Positions 18,313 to 27,449 of a stretch of DNA of 64,000 nt are shown here, one piece after another. Location: assembly GCA_965268675.1 (NCBI GenBank), contig OZ254179.1, forward strand, positions 806,001 through 870,000, given 5' to 3'. This DNA comes from AAA044-D11 sp009705075. GTDB taxonomy: Bacteria; Actinomycetota; Actinomycetes; Nanopelagicales; Nanopelagicaceae. Position 1 is the first letter of the stretch; each line of letters opens with the position of its first letter. A program made the translations under genes and the position numbers. Under the pieces are notes generated by a model. That model saw only the letters and a program-made list of their open reading frames with translations. It had not been told where the DNA came from and made no database searches.

Positions 18313-19383
18313 ATAGCCAGGCTTAACAATTTCTTCAATAATTGCTAAACGCTCTTCAAATGGAATGAAGGAACTTTTCAGGGCATTTATAGTTACGCGC
18401 TGAAGGTCTTGAAAAGTCCAATTGAAGGCCTTAACTACTTCGACCATTTCATTGGTCATGGAAGTCCGACTCATTAAACGATTATCAGTATTGATGGTTA
18501 CGCGGAATCGCAATTTTGCCAGCGCGCCAATTGGATGGGTCGCAATAGTTTTTGCAGCGCCAGTTTGTAGATTCGATGTTGGACAGAGCTCAAGCGGAAT
18601 CCGACGATCTCGAACATATGCTGAAAGCCTTCCAAGTTTTGGTTTCGGACCAGAGAAATCAATATCTTCAATGATGCGAACGCCGTGCCCTAACCGTTCG
18701 GCGCCACACATTTGAATTGCCTGCCAAATCGAAGGTAGGCCATAAGCCTCGCCGGCATGAATCGTGAAGTGAGCATCTTCTTGCCGTAAATAATTAAAGG
18801 TATCTAATTGATTTGTTGGTGGAAATCCATCTTCTGGGCCAGCGATATCGAAACCAACAACACCAAGATCGCGATATTTAACAACTTTTTCCGCAATCTC
18901 TTGTGCGTGTGGATTTTGGCGAAGCGCACACAATAACGATTCAACTCGAATTGTTAGACCTTCGGCTTTTGCCTCTGCTTCACCCGCGCGATACCCGGTG
19001 ATAGTTGCTTCGATTACTTCATCAAGCGTCAACCCGTTGCGTGTGAAAAGTTCTGGAGCCCCGCGAACTTCAGCATAAACAACACCATCTCTCGCTAAAT
19101 CAAGTGCACACTCTTTTGCGACTCGTTGAATAGCTTCCTTTGTCTGCATTACGGCAATTGTGTGTTCAAAGGTTTCGATATAACGAACTAATGAACCTGA
19201 GTTGCAAGCTTCATAAAACCAGTCAGCTAAAGCCCCAGCTTCATTTGAAGGAAGTTGATAACCAATTTCAGCAGCCAGATCAATAATAGTTTGAGGTCTA
19301 AGTCCGCCATCTAGATGATCGTGAATAACAGCCTTTGGTAGCCGCTTTATCTGTTCTGCTGTTGGAATACTTGTGAGTGTCAT
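18292..19383 (-). CDS. add: Adenosine deaminase
   Basis: 363 residues. It deaminates (deoxy)adenosine to (deoxy)inosine, feeding purine nucleoside phosphorylase. Zinc ligands appear in VIHDHLDGGL (H21, H23), TIHAGEAYG and the Asp of INTDNRLM; GHG carries the catalytic His region. I start at ATG 19383, which has GAGGG five to six bases upstream and follows the deoA stop by one base; a TTG four codons earlier is less likely. It is the last gene of the transporter-cdd-deoA-add operon on the minus strand, and its 3' end overlaps the sugar-phosphate mutase gene. Confidence 0.93.
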   Translation of the reverse strand: MTLTSIPTAEQIKRLPKAVIHDHLDGGLRPQTIIDLAAEIGYQLPSNEAGALADWFYEACNSGSLVRYIETFEHTIAVMQTKEAIQRVAKECALDLARDGVVYAEVRGAPELFTRNGLTLDEVIEATITGYRAGEAEAKAEGLTIRVESLLCALRQNPHAQEIAEKVVKYRDLGVVGFDIAGPEDGFPPTNQLDTFNYLRQEDAHFTIHAGEAYGLPSIWQAIQMCGAERLGHGVRIIEDIDFSGPKPKLGRLSAYVRDRRIPLELCPTSNLQTGAAKTIATHPIGALAKLRFRVTINTDNRLMSRTSMTNEMVEVVKAFNWTFQDLQRVTINALKSSFIPFEERLAIIEEIVKPGYLAIASE

Positions 19384-19384
19384 C

Positions 19385-20680
19385 TCATCCCTCAATTTTC
19401 TCGATTATAAGAGGTAGGCGTTCAGCTACCGATCCATCTTGACTAATACCAAATGAATTTTCGAGTGCACTTAGTGCTCGAGCAAAACGTTCAGGCTCAT
19501 CAGCATGCAAAGTGTAAATAGGATCGCCCTTCTTGATTTGCGCTCCAGGCTTGGCATGGATTTCAATTCCAGCACCAAAAGAAACTTTCTCTCCTTGTTT
19601 TGAACGACCGGCACCTAAGCGCCAAGCCGCAATACCCACACTCATTGCCTCCATCGATGAGAGCGTTCCATCACTATCAGCGGTTACCAAAATATTTTCC
19701 CTGGCCTGCGGTAATTTTGCATCTGGATCGCCACCTTGTGCGCGAATCATCGCTTTCCAGCTATCCATTGCTGCGCCATTCTTTAGTGCATCAGCAGGAT
19801 CCATTAACTGTTTTATACCTGCGGCATCTAACATTTCTCGAGCTAAAACCAGCGTAAGTTCAACAACATCACTTGGTCCGCCACCTGCTAAAACTTCAAT
19901 TGATTCGCGAACTTCAAGTGCATTGCCTGCTGTTAAGCCGAGCGGAACATCCATCGCCGTTACTAAAGCTCTGGTTTTAACGCCAGCACGCTTTCCAAGT
20001 TCAACCATAACCCTTGCGAGCTCGCCGGCTTTCTTCGGATCGGACATAAATGCGCCAGACCCTGTTTTTACATCTAATACCAGCGCACTTGTACCTTCAG
20101 CAATTTTCTTACTCATGATGCTCGAAGCAATTAGCGGAATTGCTTGAACAGTTCCAGTCACGTCACGAAGTGCATAAAGTTTTTTGTCAGCTGGTGCAAG
20201 CCCTGCTCCAGCAGCACAAATCACTGAGCCACAACTCTTAATTACATCTAACATTTCTGAATTCGAGAGAGATGCTCGCCAACCTGGAATTGATTCCAAT
20301 TTATCTAAAGTTCCACCGGTATGACCAAGTCCGCGGCCAGATAATTGCGGAACCGCACCACCACATGCTGCAACCAAGGGTGCAAGTGGCAAAGTAATTT
20401 TGTCGCCAACGCCACCCGTTGAGTGCTTATCAACTGTTTTGCGGTCCAGCATTGACCATTCCATGCGCTCGCCGCTACTTATCATTGCGTCGGTCCATCT
20501 GGAGATTTCGCGAGAGTTCATTCCATTCAATAAAATAGCCATCAATAACGCAGACATCTGTTCGTCGGCGACTACGCCCTTTGTATAAGCGTCAATTACC
20601 CAATCAATTTGCGGGTCAGAAAGCTCTCTTTTATCTCGTTTTGCACCGATTATTTCAACGGCATCGAATGCTTCACTCAT
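19385..20680 (-). CDS. deoA: Thymidine (pyrimidine-nucleoside) phosphorylase
   Basis: 431 residues. It cleaves thymidine or uridine to base plus (deoxy)ribose-1-phosphate. The signature is KHSTGGVGDKITLPLAPLVAACG, given here in two parts: KHSTGGVGDK carries the phosphate-binding site and SGRGLGHTGGTLDKLE the hinge. The alpha and alpha/beta domains are complete. Its ATG overlaps the cdd stop (ATGA), so translation is coupled. Downstream is add, one base away. Together with cdd it allows cytidine to be deaminated then phosphorolysed. In Gram-positives some members also accept uridine, which the sequence cannot exclude. Confidence 0.94.
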   Translation of the reverse strand: MSEAFDAVEIIGAKRDKRELSDPQIDWVIDAYTKGVVADEQMSALLMAILLNGMNSREISRWTDAMISSGERMEWSMLDRKTVDKHSTGGVGDKITLPLAPLVAACGGAVPQLSGRGLGHTGGTLDKLESIPGWRASLSNSEMLDVIKSCGSVICAAGAGLAPADKKLYALRDVTGTVQAIPLIASSIMSKKIAEGTSALVLDVKTGSGAFMSDPKKAGELARVMVELGKRAGVKTRALVTAMDVPLGLTAGNALEVRESIEVLAGGGPSDVVELTLVLAREMLDAAGIKQLMDPADALKNGAAMDSWKAMIRAQGGDPDAKLPQARENILVTADSDGTLSSMEAMSVGIAAWRLGAGRSKQGEKVSFGAGIEIHAKPGAQIKKGDPIYTLHADEPERFARALSALENSFGISQDGSVAERLPLIIEKIEG

Positions 20681-21066
20681 TTAATTAGATCGTCCGGACC
20701 AAATGCCCAAGGTAGTAGTTTGGACATCGGAGCTGGCCCATCTGGAGTCATAAAAAGCAAATCGTTTCCGCCGTGTTCGAAAAGCAATTGACGACAGCGA
20801 CCACAGGGCGAAAGATAATTTCCTTCAGCATCAACGCAAACCGCTGCAATTAAACGACCGCCGCCACTTGCAACCAAATTTGAGACTAAACCACACTCGG
20901 CGCAAAGCCCTAAACCATAACTAGCATTTTCAACGTTACATCCAGAAATAATCCGGCCATCACTTACTAAAGCTGCAACTCCAACGGGAAACTTTGAATA
21001 TGGCGCATAGGCCTTCTTCATAATTGATTTGGCTTCTACGTGTAGTTGTTCCCAATTAATTTCCAT
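20677..21066 (-). CDS. cdd: Cytidine deaminase
   Basis: 129 residues, the homotetrameric small type. Zinc is bound by C55 in CAEC (with catalytic E57) and C88/C91 in SPCGRC; NVENASYG is the substrate loop. It converts (deoxy)cytidine to (deoxy)uridine. I use ATG 21066, two bases after the permease stop, because an open frame extending further upstream only reads through the permease gene. It sits between the nucleoside permeases and deoA in one operon, which fits a role in catabolism of imported pyrimidine nucleosides. Confidence 0.94.
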   Translation of the reverse strand: MEINWEQLHVEAKSIMKKAYAPYSKFPVGVAALVSDGRIISGCNVENASYGLGLCAECGLVSNLVASGGGRLIAAVCVDAEGNYLSPCGRCRQLLFEHGGNDLLFMTPDGPAPMSKLLPWAFGPDDLIK

Positions 21067-21068
21067 AA

Positions 21069-22331
21069 CTAATGTGCTCCCCCGCGCAGATATGGAACAC
21101 CATCGGCAGCAGGCGCTCGTACCCTTCCAACTAAACCAGTTACCGCAATAATCGTTGCAATGTATGGAACCATCAACATAAATTCGGATGGGATTGAAAC
21201 ACCGATAATTGTGAGTGTGCTCTGTAAGTTGTCCGCAAAACCAAAGAGAAGTGCCGCAAAGACTGCGCCCATTGGACTCCACTTACCAAAAATTAGCGCG
21301 GCAAGTGCGATGAAACCTGCGCCTGCAGTCATCTCCTTGCCGAATGCGCCGACTGATCCCACTGTGTAATAAGCGCCACCGACGCCAGCAATCAATCCGG
21401 CGATTATGACATTTTTGAAGCGCAGTTTATTGACATCGATACCAACCGTGTCAGCCGCAGTTGGATGCTCACCGATTGCTCTTGTCCGCAGGCCCCATCT
21501 AGTTTTGAAAAGGGCAAAGGTGATTGCCGCAACAATTGCAAACATTAGGTACACAACAATTGATTGGCTAAAGAAAATCGGACCAAGAATCGGAATTCTC
21601 GAGAGGATTGGCAATTCGATGTGTCCAAAAGTTGGAGCTGTATTCCAAGTCTCTTGATACGGTACTAACAATTTCTTATACAAGAAATCAGTTAACCCGA
21701 TTACAAGAACGTTTAATACGAATCCGAGAATGACCTGGTCCACCGAGAATCTGATGGCGAAAGTTGCGAGTAGAAACGCAATTGTCGCACCAGCGATTGG
21801 AGCGGCAATAAGCCCCCAAATCGTCTGGTGAGTAAGGCTGGCTACTACTCCCGACACAAAGGCACTTGCGAGTAACTGGCCTTCAATAGCAATATTTATT
21901 ACGCCAGAACGCTCACAAATGAGACCTGACATTGAACCAAATACAAGAGGAACGGCTAGTAGCAGTGCTCCCTGCAGAAGACCAGTGAATGGAATGAATT
22001 TGCCGGATGCAACCCAGGTTATAAATGACATAAGAAGTGCGAAAGTTGCGACAGCCATTGGGATCACGATCTTCGAACCCTTGCGGAAAATTAAGATTGC
22101 AAGCGCTGAAGCTACTACAGCAATCATCGAGAAAATGCGGGACCCGGTTTGTGAAGAAATTATCCACTCTTTAAGCAAGACCCACTCATTATTCAAAACA
22201 AAGCCGAAGGTGGTCTTATCTTTGCCTGGCGCAATAAAACCAAAATAAAGCAGTGATAGCACGCTTAACGTACTTACAACTGTTACGCCAGTAAGTCTTC
22301 GCTTTTCAACGTTTGATCTAACTTTTCTCAT
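21069..22331 (-). CDS. Nucleoside ABC transporter permease 2
   Basis: About 420 residues with roughly ten membrane helices, BPD_transp_2 family (NupQ/YufQ-like). Family motifs are the GLICERSGVINIAIEGQLL stretch and VGIDVNKLRFKN in the cytoplasmic loop that contacts the ATPase. I prefer ATG 22331, whose ATGA overlaps the upstream permease stop and has AAAGGG nine bases ahead; ATG 22340 is in frame too. The N-terminal region of about 100 residues before the core holds extra helices. Partners are the second permease, the fused ATPase and the BMP binding protein. Imports nucleosides by family analogy. Confidence 0.9.
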   Translation of the reverse strand: MRKVRSNVEKRRLTGVTVVSTLSVLSLLYFGFIAPGKDKTTFGFVLNNEWVLLKEWIISSQTGSRIFSMIAVVASALAILIFRKGSKIVIPMAVATFALLMSFITWVASGKFIPFTGLLQGALLLAVPLVFGSMSGLICERSGVINIAIEGQLLASAFVSGVVASLTHQTIWGLIAAPIAGATIAFLLATFAIRFSVDQVILGFVLNVLVIGLTDFLYKKLLVPYQETWNTAPTFGHIELPILSRIPILGPIFFSQSIVVYLMFAIVAAITFALFKTRWGLRTRAIGEHPTAADTVGIDVNKLRFKNVIIAGLIAGVGGAYYTVGSVGAFGKEMTAGAGFIALAALIFGKWSPMGAVFAALLFGFADNLQSTLTIIGVSIPSEFMLMVPYIATIIAVTGLVGRVRAPAADGVPYLRGGAH

Positions 22332-23500
22332 CCATTCCATCCCTTTGAGGTAAGTGATGCTGATGAATTCATTTTCTTAATCCTAAAGAGGTAACGGACG
22401 AATGCCGGCGCAGCAATGAACAGAACTATCAGTGCTTGTGTTACCAGAACAATATCGAGTGGAACTCCCGTACTTGATTGCATCGTGCGACCACCGGCAT
22501 GTAGCGCACCAAAAAGAAGAGCGGCAAATACTGTTCCGAGCGGCTGGGCGCGTCCAAGTAGCGCGACTGTGATCGCATCAAAACCAAATGATCCAGCTAT
22601 ATCTGCATTTAGCGCGTATTCACTTCCAAGAACTTGTGTCGCTCCACCAAGTCCAGCCAGCGCTCCACAAATCATCATCGTGGAAGTAATTACGAAAGGT
22701 ACTGAGATTCCAGCGGTCTTTGCGGCTTGTGCATTGGCACCGACAGCACGAAATTTAAATCCGATAGTTGTCTTAGTAAGGAGCCACCAGACAAAGAGCG
22801 CTGCTGCAAGAGCGATAAAGATTCCAAAGTTCAATCTGAAATTAGAACCTGCAAGTAGTGGAAGTCGGGCGCTTTCGCTGACTTCAGGCGCAATTGGATC
22901 GATTCGACCTGGACGCAAGAAACTCTGAGTTTTCAAGATCCAAAGAATGAAATAGGTAGCGATGTAATTCATCATGATGGTCAAGATAACTTCATGCGCG
23001 CCAGTTTTAGCTTTTAATAACCCAACTATTCCGCCCCATATGGCAGCGAAAAAAGCACCTGCAAGTGCGGCGGCAAGGATATGAATTCCGATTGGAAGTT
23101 GAAAGTGGAACCCCACATACGAAGCGCCAATCGCTCCAAAGATAAATTGGCCTTGCGCTCCAATATTAAAAAGTCCTGATTTGAATGCAAGAGCTACTGA
23201 TAGCCCAGTGAGAATTAGTGGGGTTGCTGTGACAATTGTTTCCGACAACGGGTAAAAGCCCTGAAGGAACGAGTTACCTTTAACCAGATTTACGTCATAG
23301 ACCGAACCTTGGAAAAGCGCTAAGTAAGCATTTCCTACCGCCGCTAGGGCACTTTTAATAAATTCTATAGGTGAGGAAATTTTTGCCAGAACTTTTGCAT
23401 CAGAGATTGCAATTATCAATCCGGTGATGGTGAATGCCATAAAAAAAGATAGCCCCGGCAATTTGATTGCCTGACCGAATTTAGAAATTGAGTTGCGCAT
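22328..23500 (-). CDS. Nucleoside ABC transporter permease 1
   Basis: 390 residues, BPD_transp_2 family (NupP/YufP-like) with about nine to ten membrane helices. FKSGLFNIGAQGQFI is the family signature, and VGANAQAAKTAGI forms the EAA-like ATPase-contact loop. ATG 23500 overlaps the ATPase stop in TAATG. It pairs with the 21069-22331 permease to form the membrane channel. Gene order ATPase, permease, permease, cdd, deoA, add on one strand supports nucleosides as the cargo. Confidence 0.9.
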   Translation of the reverse strand: MRNSISKFGQAIKLPGLSFFMAFTITGLIIAISDAKVLAKISSPIEFIKSALAAVGNAYLALFQGSVYDVNLVKGNSFLQGFYPLSETIVTATPLILTGLSVALAFKSGLFNIGAQGQFIFGAIGASYVGFHFQLPIGIHILAAALAGAFFAAIWGGIVGLLKAKTGAHEVILTIMMNYIATYFILWILKTQSFLRPGRIDPIAPEVSESARLPLLAGSNFRLNFGIFIALAAALFVWWLLTKTTIGFKFRAVGANAQAAKTAGISVPFVITSTMMICGALAGLGGATQVLGSEYALNADIAGSFGFDAITVALLGRAQPLGTVFAALLFGALHAGGRTMQSSTGVPLDIVLVTQALIVLFIAAPAFVRYLFRIKKMNSSASLTSKGWNG

Positions 23501-25014
23501 TAGGCACTCGCCTTCTTACTTACTACGCCAGCCATCAAAAGGCCCAGCTCCTCACGAGTTACACCAGAATCTACAATTTCAAGAATTTCACCACGGTACA
23601 TAACAGCGATGCGGTCGGCTAGCGCCATAACCTCATCAAGTTCTGTACTAAAGAGAATAACTCCACGACCTTGATCTCTTTCCAAAAGAATTCTTTCGTG
23701 CACGAATTCAATTGACCCAACATCTAAGCCACGCGTCGGCTGTGAAGCCACAAGGACTTTTACCGGCCTAGATAGCTCTCGGGCGATTACAACTTTCTGT
23801 TTATTTCCGCCGGAAAGAGTTGAGACCGCATCAGACACAGCTTGTAATCGGATATCAAATTCTTTAACTCTCTTCTCTGCTTCTGTTAAAACTGTAGCTG
23901 CGGAGAGGCTAATCCCTTTCGCGTATGGAGCTTGATCATGTAAGTCTAAAATTAAATTCTCTGCAATAGAGAAGCTCCCGACTAGCCCATCGAGCTCTCT
24001 AGATTCTGGAATAAATGCAATTCCGGCGTGAAGCGAGCCATAAATACTCGCTCCCCTAATCTCCTCGCCATCTAGCAAAATCGAACCTTCGATGTGATCC
24101 TCGAGATTTATAAGTGCGCGAGCAAGTTCTGATTGCCCATTCCCCTGCACTCCAGCAATCGCCAATACCTCGCCGGAATTAACATGGAAATTTACAGCTT
24201 TAACAACAGCTGTTCCGAGGGCATCTCGCACGATTAAATCTTTTGCAACCAGAATTGGTTTGCCAACTTCATGTTTGGTTTTATCTGGAGCAAGATCAAC
24301 CGCTCTTCCAACCATCATGGATGCTAATTCTCCTTCTGATGTGCTTGGTGGTAGCGCAGCCACAACTTTCCCCCGCCGAATAATTGTTATTTGATCTGCA
24401 ACTGCGCGCACTTCACGAAGTTTGTGGGTAATGAAAATAATTGAAGTTCCCTTGCGTTTGAGTTCCTGCATAGTTTTTAGCAGTTCATCAGTCTCTTGCG
24501 GAGTAAGCACCGCTGTAGGTTCATCTAGAATCAGAACTCTTGCCTCGTAAATTAGAGCACGAATAATCTCCACTTTTTGCTGAATTCCGACCGGTAAATT
24601 TTCGACTATTGCATCTGGATCTACTTCGAAACCGAAATCTTTGGATACTTTCTTAATAGCTTCGCGCGCAGTTGCGATATCCAATACGCCAAGCTTCTTA
24701 GTTTTTTCGTGTCCTAGAACAATATTTTCCGCAACTGTGAAAACTGGAATCAACATAAAATGCTGGTGAACCATTCCGATTCCCGCATTTAGGGCGTCGC
24801 TTGGTTCAGATATGTTTATTACTTTCTCATCAACCAGGATTTCGCCACTATCGGCTTTCAATAACCCATAAACAATATTCATCAGAGTTGATTTTCCGGC
24901 GCCATTTTCACCAAGGATTGCGTGGATTTCTCCAGTTTCAACCTTTAAATTTATAGAATCGTTGGCGGTGAATGAACCAAAAGTTTTGGTGATTCCGCGA
25001 AGCTCTAGAGACAC
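23500..25014 (-). CDS. Nucleoside ABC transporter, fused double ATPase
   Basis: 504 residues with two ABC domains (NupO/YufO, RbsA-like). Domain 1 has GENGAGKST, Walker B VLILDEPTAVL and Q-loop residues. Domain 2 (from about residue 260) has the degenerate Walker A GVQGNGQSEL, signature LSGGNKQKVVIAREL and Walker B LVASQPTRGLD with Gln instead of the catalytic Glu, as usual in this family. The start is GTG 25014, with TAGGAT six bases before it, so it probably has its own leaderless promoter just after the bmpA terminator. Drives import through the two permeases that follow. Confidence 0.93.
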   Translation of the reverse strand: MSLELRGITKTFGSFTANDSINLKVETGEIHAILGENGAGKSTLMNIVYGLLKADSGEILVDEKVINISEPSDALNAGIGMVHQHFMLIPVFTVAENIVLGHEKTKKLGVLDIATAREAIKKVSKDFGFEVDPDAIVENLPVGIQQKVEIIRALIYEARVLILDEPTAVLTPQETDELLKTMQELKRKGTSIIFITHKLREVRAVADQITIIRRGKVVAALPPSTSEGELASMMVGRAVDLAPDKTKHEVGKPILVAKDLIVRDALGTAVVKAVNFHVNSGEVLAIAGVQGNGQSELARALINLEDHIEGSILLDGEEIRGASIYGSLHAGIAFIPESRELDGLVGSFSIAENLILDLHDQAPYAKGISLSAATVLTEAEKRVKEFDIRLQAVSDAVSTLSGGNKQKVVIARELSRPVKVLVASQPTRGLDVGSIEFVHERILLERDQGRGVILFSTELDEVMALADRIAVMYRGEILEIVDSGVTREELGLLMAGVVSKKASA

Positions 25015-25026
25015 ATCAGAATCCTA
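25015..25026 (-). promoter_or_regulatory. Leaderless -10 box for the transporter operon
   Basis: TAGGAT (25026-25021) lies exactly six bases upstream of the GTG start of the ATPase gene, the same geometry as at 16 other starts in this window. The expected -35 region falls inside the bmpA terminator stem. Confidence 0.5.
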
Positions 25027-25042
25027 GCGATTTAATGGCGAA

Positions 25043-25079
25043 AAAACAGGAGGCCCGATATTCCGGCGCCTCCTGTTTT
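25043..25079 (-). terminator. Rho-independent terminator after bmpA
   Basis: A 12-bp inverted repeat (AAAACAGGAGGC at 25043-25054 and GCCTCCTGTTTT at 25068-25079) with a 13-base loop. On the minus strand the stem ends in six T residues, giving a textbook terminator between the binding-protein gene and the ATPase/permease genes. It would let bmpA be transcribed far more than the rest. Confidence 0.85.
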
Positions 25080-25092
25080 AAGTGGGTTTTAG

Positions 25093-26142
25093 TTATGCAT
25101 CAACCTTAAGTGTTCCTGCAATGATCTCGTTCTTGATCTTCAGGATTTCACTCTTAAGCTTTGCTGGGACCTTTGAATTCAGGTCATGGTATGGAGCAAT
25201 TGAAACACCCTTGTTCTTAAGTGTTCCAGAGTATGCCTTACCGGTGAACTTCTTAGAAGCAACATCAGCTGCTACAGACTTGATAGAAGCGCCAATTTCC
25301 TTCACAACTGTTGTAAGAAGAATTGACTTTCCAGCAGTTAGAAGACCGTAACCATCTGAGTCAACCCAGATAGTAAGTGACTTCTTGCTCTTCTCTGATG
25401 CCGCTGCATAAGGAGCTCCGAGGTTTCCACCAACCGGAAGGATTACGTCAGCGCCTTGTTGTTCAAAGCCCTTAGAAATCGTTAGCGCCTTGTTCTGATC
25501 TGAGAAGTTACCAACGAATGTTCCAGACTTTGGATTTGCTGGATCCCAGCCAAGAACCTTTACGTTCTTGCCCTTTTGCTTGTTGTAGTAAGCAACGCCG
25601 CGAGCATATCCATCCATAAAGATTGTAACTGTTGGATATGGAGCGCCACCATAAGTTGCAACTTTGCCAGTCTTTGACATGCCAGCTGCAAGATAACCTG
25701 CCATGAATGCTGCTTCGTCAGTTTTGAATGTTAAGCCCTTAACGTTTGGAACAGCTGTGCAATTCCAGTTTGCATCGCAATCTAGTCCTGCATCATCAAC
25801 GACTGCATACTTGATCTTTGGATTTGCCTTTGCAGACTTAACGATTTCTGCTGAAATAGCAAAGCCAACGCCAACGATTAGATCGCAGCCCTTGTCAACA
25901 AACTTCTTGATGTTTGGTGCGAAATCTGCAGATGATGAAGCTGGTAGGTATTCAGCAACTGAAACAGTTGAGGCTTGCGCGCCGGCCCATGCACCTTGAT
26001 TGAATGAACGATCGTCTACGCCACCAGTATCTAGTGCGAGACAAAGTTTAATTTTTGCTGCCTGTGATGCGGGAGCAACTGCAACACCTGTAATAAGTGT
26101 TAGAGATGCAACAACCGCCATTAACTTTAATGACTTTTTCAA
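25093..26142 (-). CDS. bmpA: BMP-family nucleoside-binding protein
   Basis: 349 residues, extracellular substrate-binding protein of the basic membrane protein/NupN family. ALDTGGVDDRSFNQGAW is the family N-terminal binding segment; GCDLIVGVGF and VWVDSD-like strands complete the two lobes. I choose TTG 26142 because AGGAGG stands four bases ahead and the next residues (KKSLKLMAVVASLTL) form a signal peptide ending ASQAA. There is no lipobox cysteine, unusual for a binding protein of a monoderm. Followed by a terminator, then the transporter operon. Binds nucleosides by family analogy. Confidence 0.9.
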   Translation of the reverse strand: MKKSLKLMAVVASLTLITGVAVAPASQAAKIKLCLALDTGGVDDRSFNQGAWAGAQASTVSVAEYLPASSSADFAPNIKKFVDKGCDLIVGVGFAISAEIVKSAKANPKIKYAVVDDAGLDCDANWNCTAVPNVKGLTFKTDEAAFMAGYLAAGMSKTGKVATYGGAPYPTVTIFMDGYARGVAYYNKQKGKNVKVLGWDPANPKSGTFVGNFSDQNKALTISKGFEQQGADVILPVGGNLGAPYAAASEKSKKSLTIWVDSDGYGLLTAGKSILLTTVVKEIGASIKSVAADVASKKFTGKAYSGTLKNKGVSIAPYHDLNSKVPAKLKSEILKIKNEIIAGTLKVDA

Positions 26143-26345
26143 AGCGCCTCCTGATTTAACTGAATTAGCCCTTTTGTAAGGGATTGATGTGGTCGCAACC
26201 TTATCGCCCACTACATTTCAATCAAGTTTCGCAAGCTAATGGCGTGGCAAGAAACTCTCAACCCAAACTCTAAAGTTTCTGTGATTTCACACTATTGCCG
26301 TGGGAAATCGCTGGAAATGACAGTGCTCTGCCTTAGCCTTTAGCC

Positions 26346-27038
26346 ATGTCACCTGTAATACCAAATATCTCCCGTTCGAATTTCGGTCCGCCGGCAGATA
26401 ATTGGCAACCTGGGTTTAGCGACATTGGGAATTTACTTAAGGATGTAACTTTCATTGTTTTAGATTTAGAGACTACGGGGGCTTCTCCCGCACAAGGTTG
26501 CTCAATTACCGAAATTGGTGCAATTGCGGTCCGAGGTGGCGAAATTCTTGAGGAGTTTTCTACCTTCGTGAATCCTGAAATCCCACTTCCGCCATACATA
26601 ACCAGTCTCACTGGTATTACCGATGAGATGCTGCAAGATGCACCGTTGATTTCTGAAGCTTACGGAAACTTTTTGCAATTTATCGGGCAACATAGTGCGC
26701 CATATTTCGTCGCACATAATGCACCTTTCGATCTTGGATTCTTAAAGGCTGCAGGGCGCGCACTTTCCGCGCCTTGGCCTAAACATGAAGTATTGGATAC
26801 CGTCAGATTTGCAAGGTTAGTTGTCGAGCGCTCTGAAATCCTGAACTACAAACTTGGAACTCTGGCTCAATTTTTCGAAACTCAATCACTCCCAACTCAC
26901 AGAGCGCTTGATGATGTAAAAACAACTGTGGAAGTTCTGCACTGTTTAATTGAAAGGGCCGCCGGCTTCGATGTCTTTACAATTCAAGATTTACAGCAAT
27001 TTATGAAACGACTTCCAGAGCGAAAATTCAAGCCTTAA
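26346..27038 (+). CDS. DnaQ-like DEDDh 3'-5' exonuclease
   Basis: 230 residues, a single exonuclease domain like the epsilon subunit of DNA polymerase III. The catalytic residues are in VLDLETTGA (Asp, Glu), FVAHNAPFDLGFL (Asp) and HRALDDVKTT (His, Asp). In other actinobacteria a homologue near ctaE is fused to a UvrC-like nuclease domain; that part is absent here. TAGCCT lies six bases before ATG 26346. Its TAA stop directly abuts the TTA of the convergent receiver gene. It may proofread, or process RNA or DNA ends; which is not decided by sequence. Confidence 0.88.
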   Translation: MSPVIPNISRSNFGPPADNWQPGFSDIGNLLKDVTFIVLDLETTGASPAQGCSITEIGAIAVRGGEILEEFSTFVNPEIPLPPYITSLTGITDEMLQDAPLISEAYGNFLQFIGQHSAPYFVAHNAPFDLGFLKAAGRALSAPWPKHEVLDTVRFARLVVERSEILNYKLGTLAQFFETQSLPTHRALDDVKTTVEVLHCLIERAAGFDVFTIQDLQQFMKRLPERKFKP

Positions 27039-27449
27039 TTAACGATTAACTACAGTATTTTTCTGCAATAAAGCTGCGACTTTTGATGCCAATGTAAATG
27101 GGTCGATCGGATGAATCACTACATCATCGGCCTTCGACCATGAAGCAAGCCAGTTATCTTGAATTCGACCTGTGATAACTAGGACTGGTGGGCAGTTGAA
27201 AACTTCATCCTTAAGCTGTCTGGCAACTCCCATGCCCCCTTCAGGAACCGCTTCACCATCGAGAATGAAGAGGTCGACTGGCTTCTTGGAATCTAGATAT
27301 AGGCGAAGGGCCGGTCCAGTCGCAAACTCAATAATTTTATGTTCTGAGATCTCGGCAGAAACTCTGCGGCCAAGGGCTGTAATAACCGATGATCGGACGG
27401 ATGAATCATCCGAATAGAGCGCAATAACCAGATTCTTTTCCAGAGCCAT
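27039..27449 (-). CDS. Atypical stand-alone receiver-domain protein
   Basis: 136 residues from ATG 27449 (frame remains open upstream to TTG 27542). A single CheY-like REC fold: acidic pair in LYSDDSSVR, likely phospho-acceptor Asp in DLFILDGEA, and switch Thr in VLVITGR. The conserved Lys of the usual KP is replaced by His (VVIHPIDP), so phosphorylation chemistry may be altered. There is no DNA-binding or output domain and no histidine kinase nearby. It is divergent from ctaE, suggesting a link to respiratory gene control or an unrelated signalling role. Function is unknown. Confidence 0.65.
   Translation of the reverse strand: MALEKNLVIALYSDDSSVRSSVITALGRRVSAEISEHKIIEFATGPALRLYLDSKKPVDLFILDGEAVPEGGMGVARQLKDEVFNCPPVLVITGRIQDNWLASWSKADDVVIHPIDPFTLASKVAALLQKNTVVNR

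Noticed and set aside
21067..21282. N-terminal extension of cytidine deaminase
   Set aside because: It would read through the permease gene in another frame; the deaminase family begins at ATG 21066.
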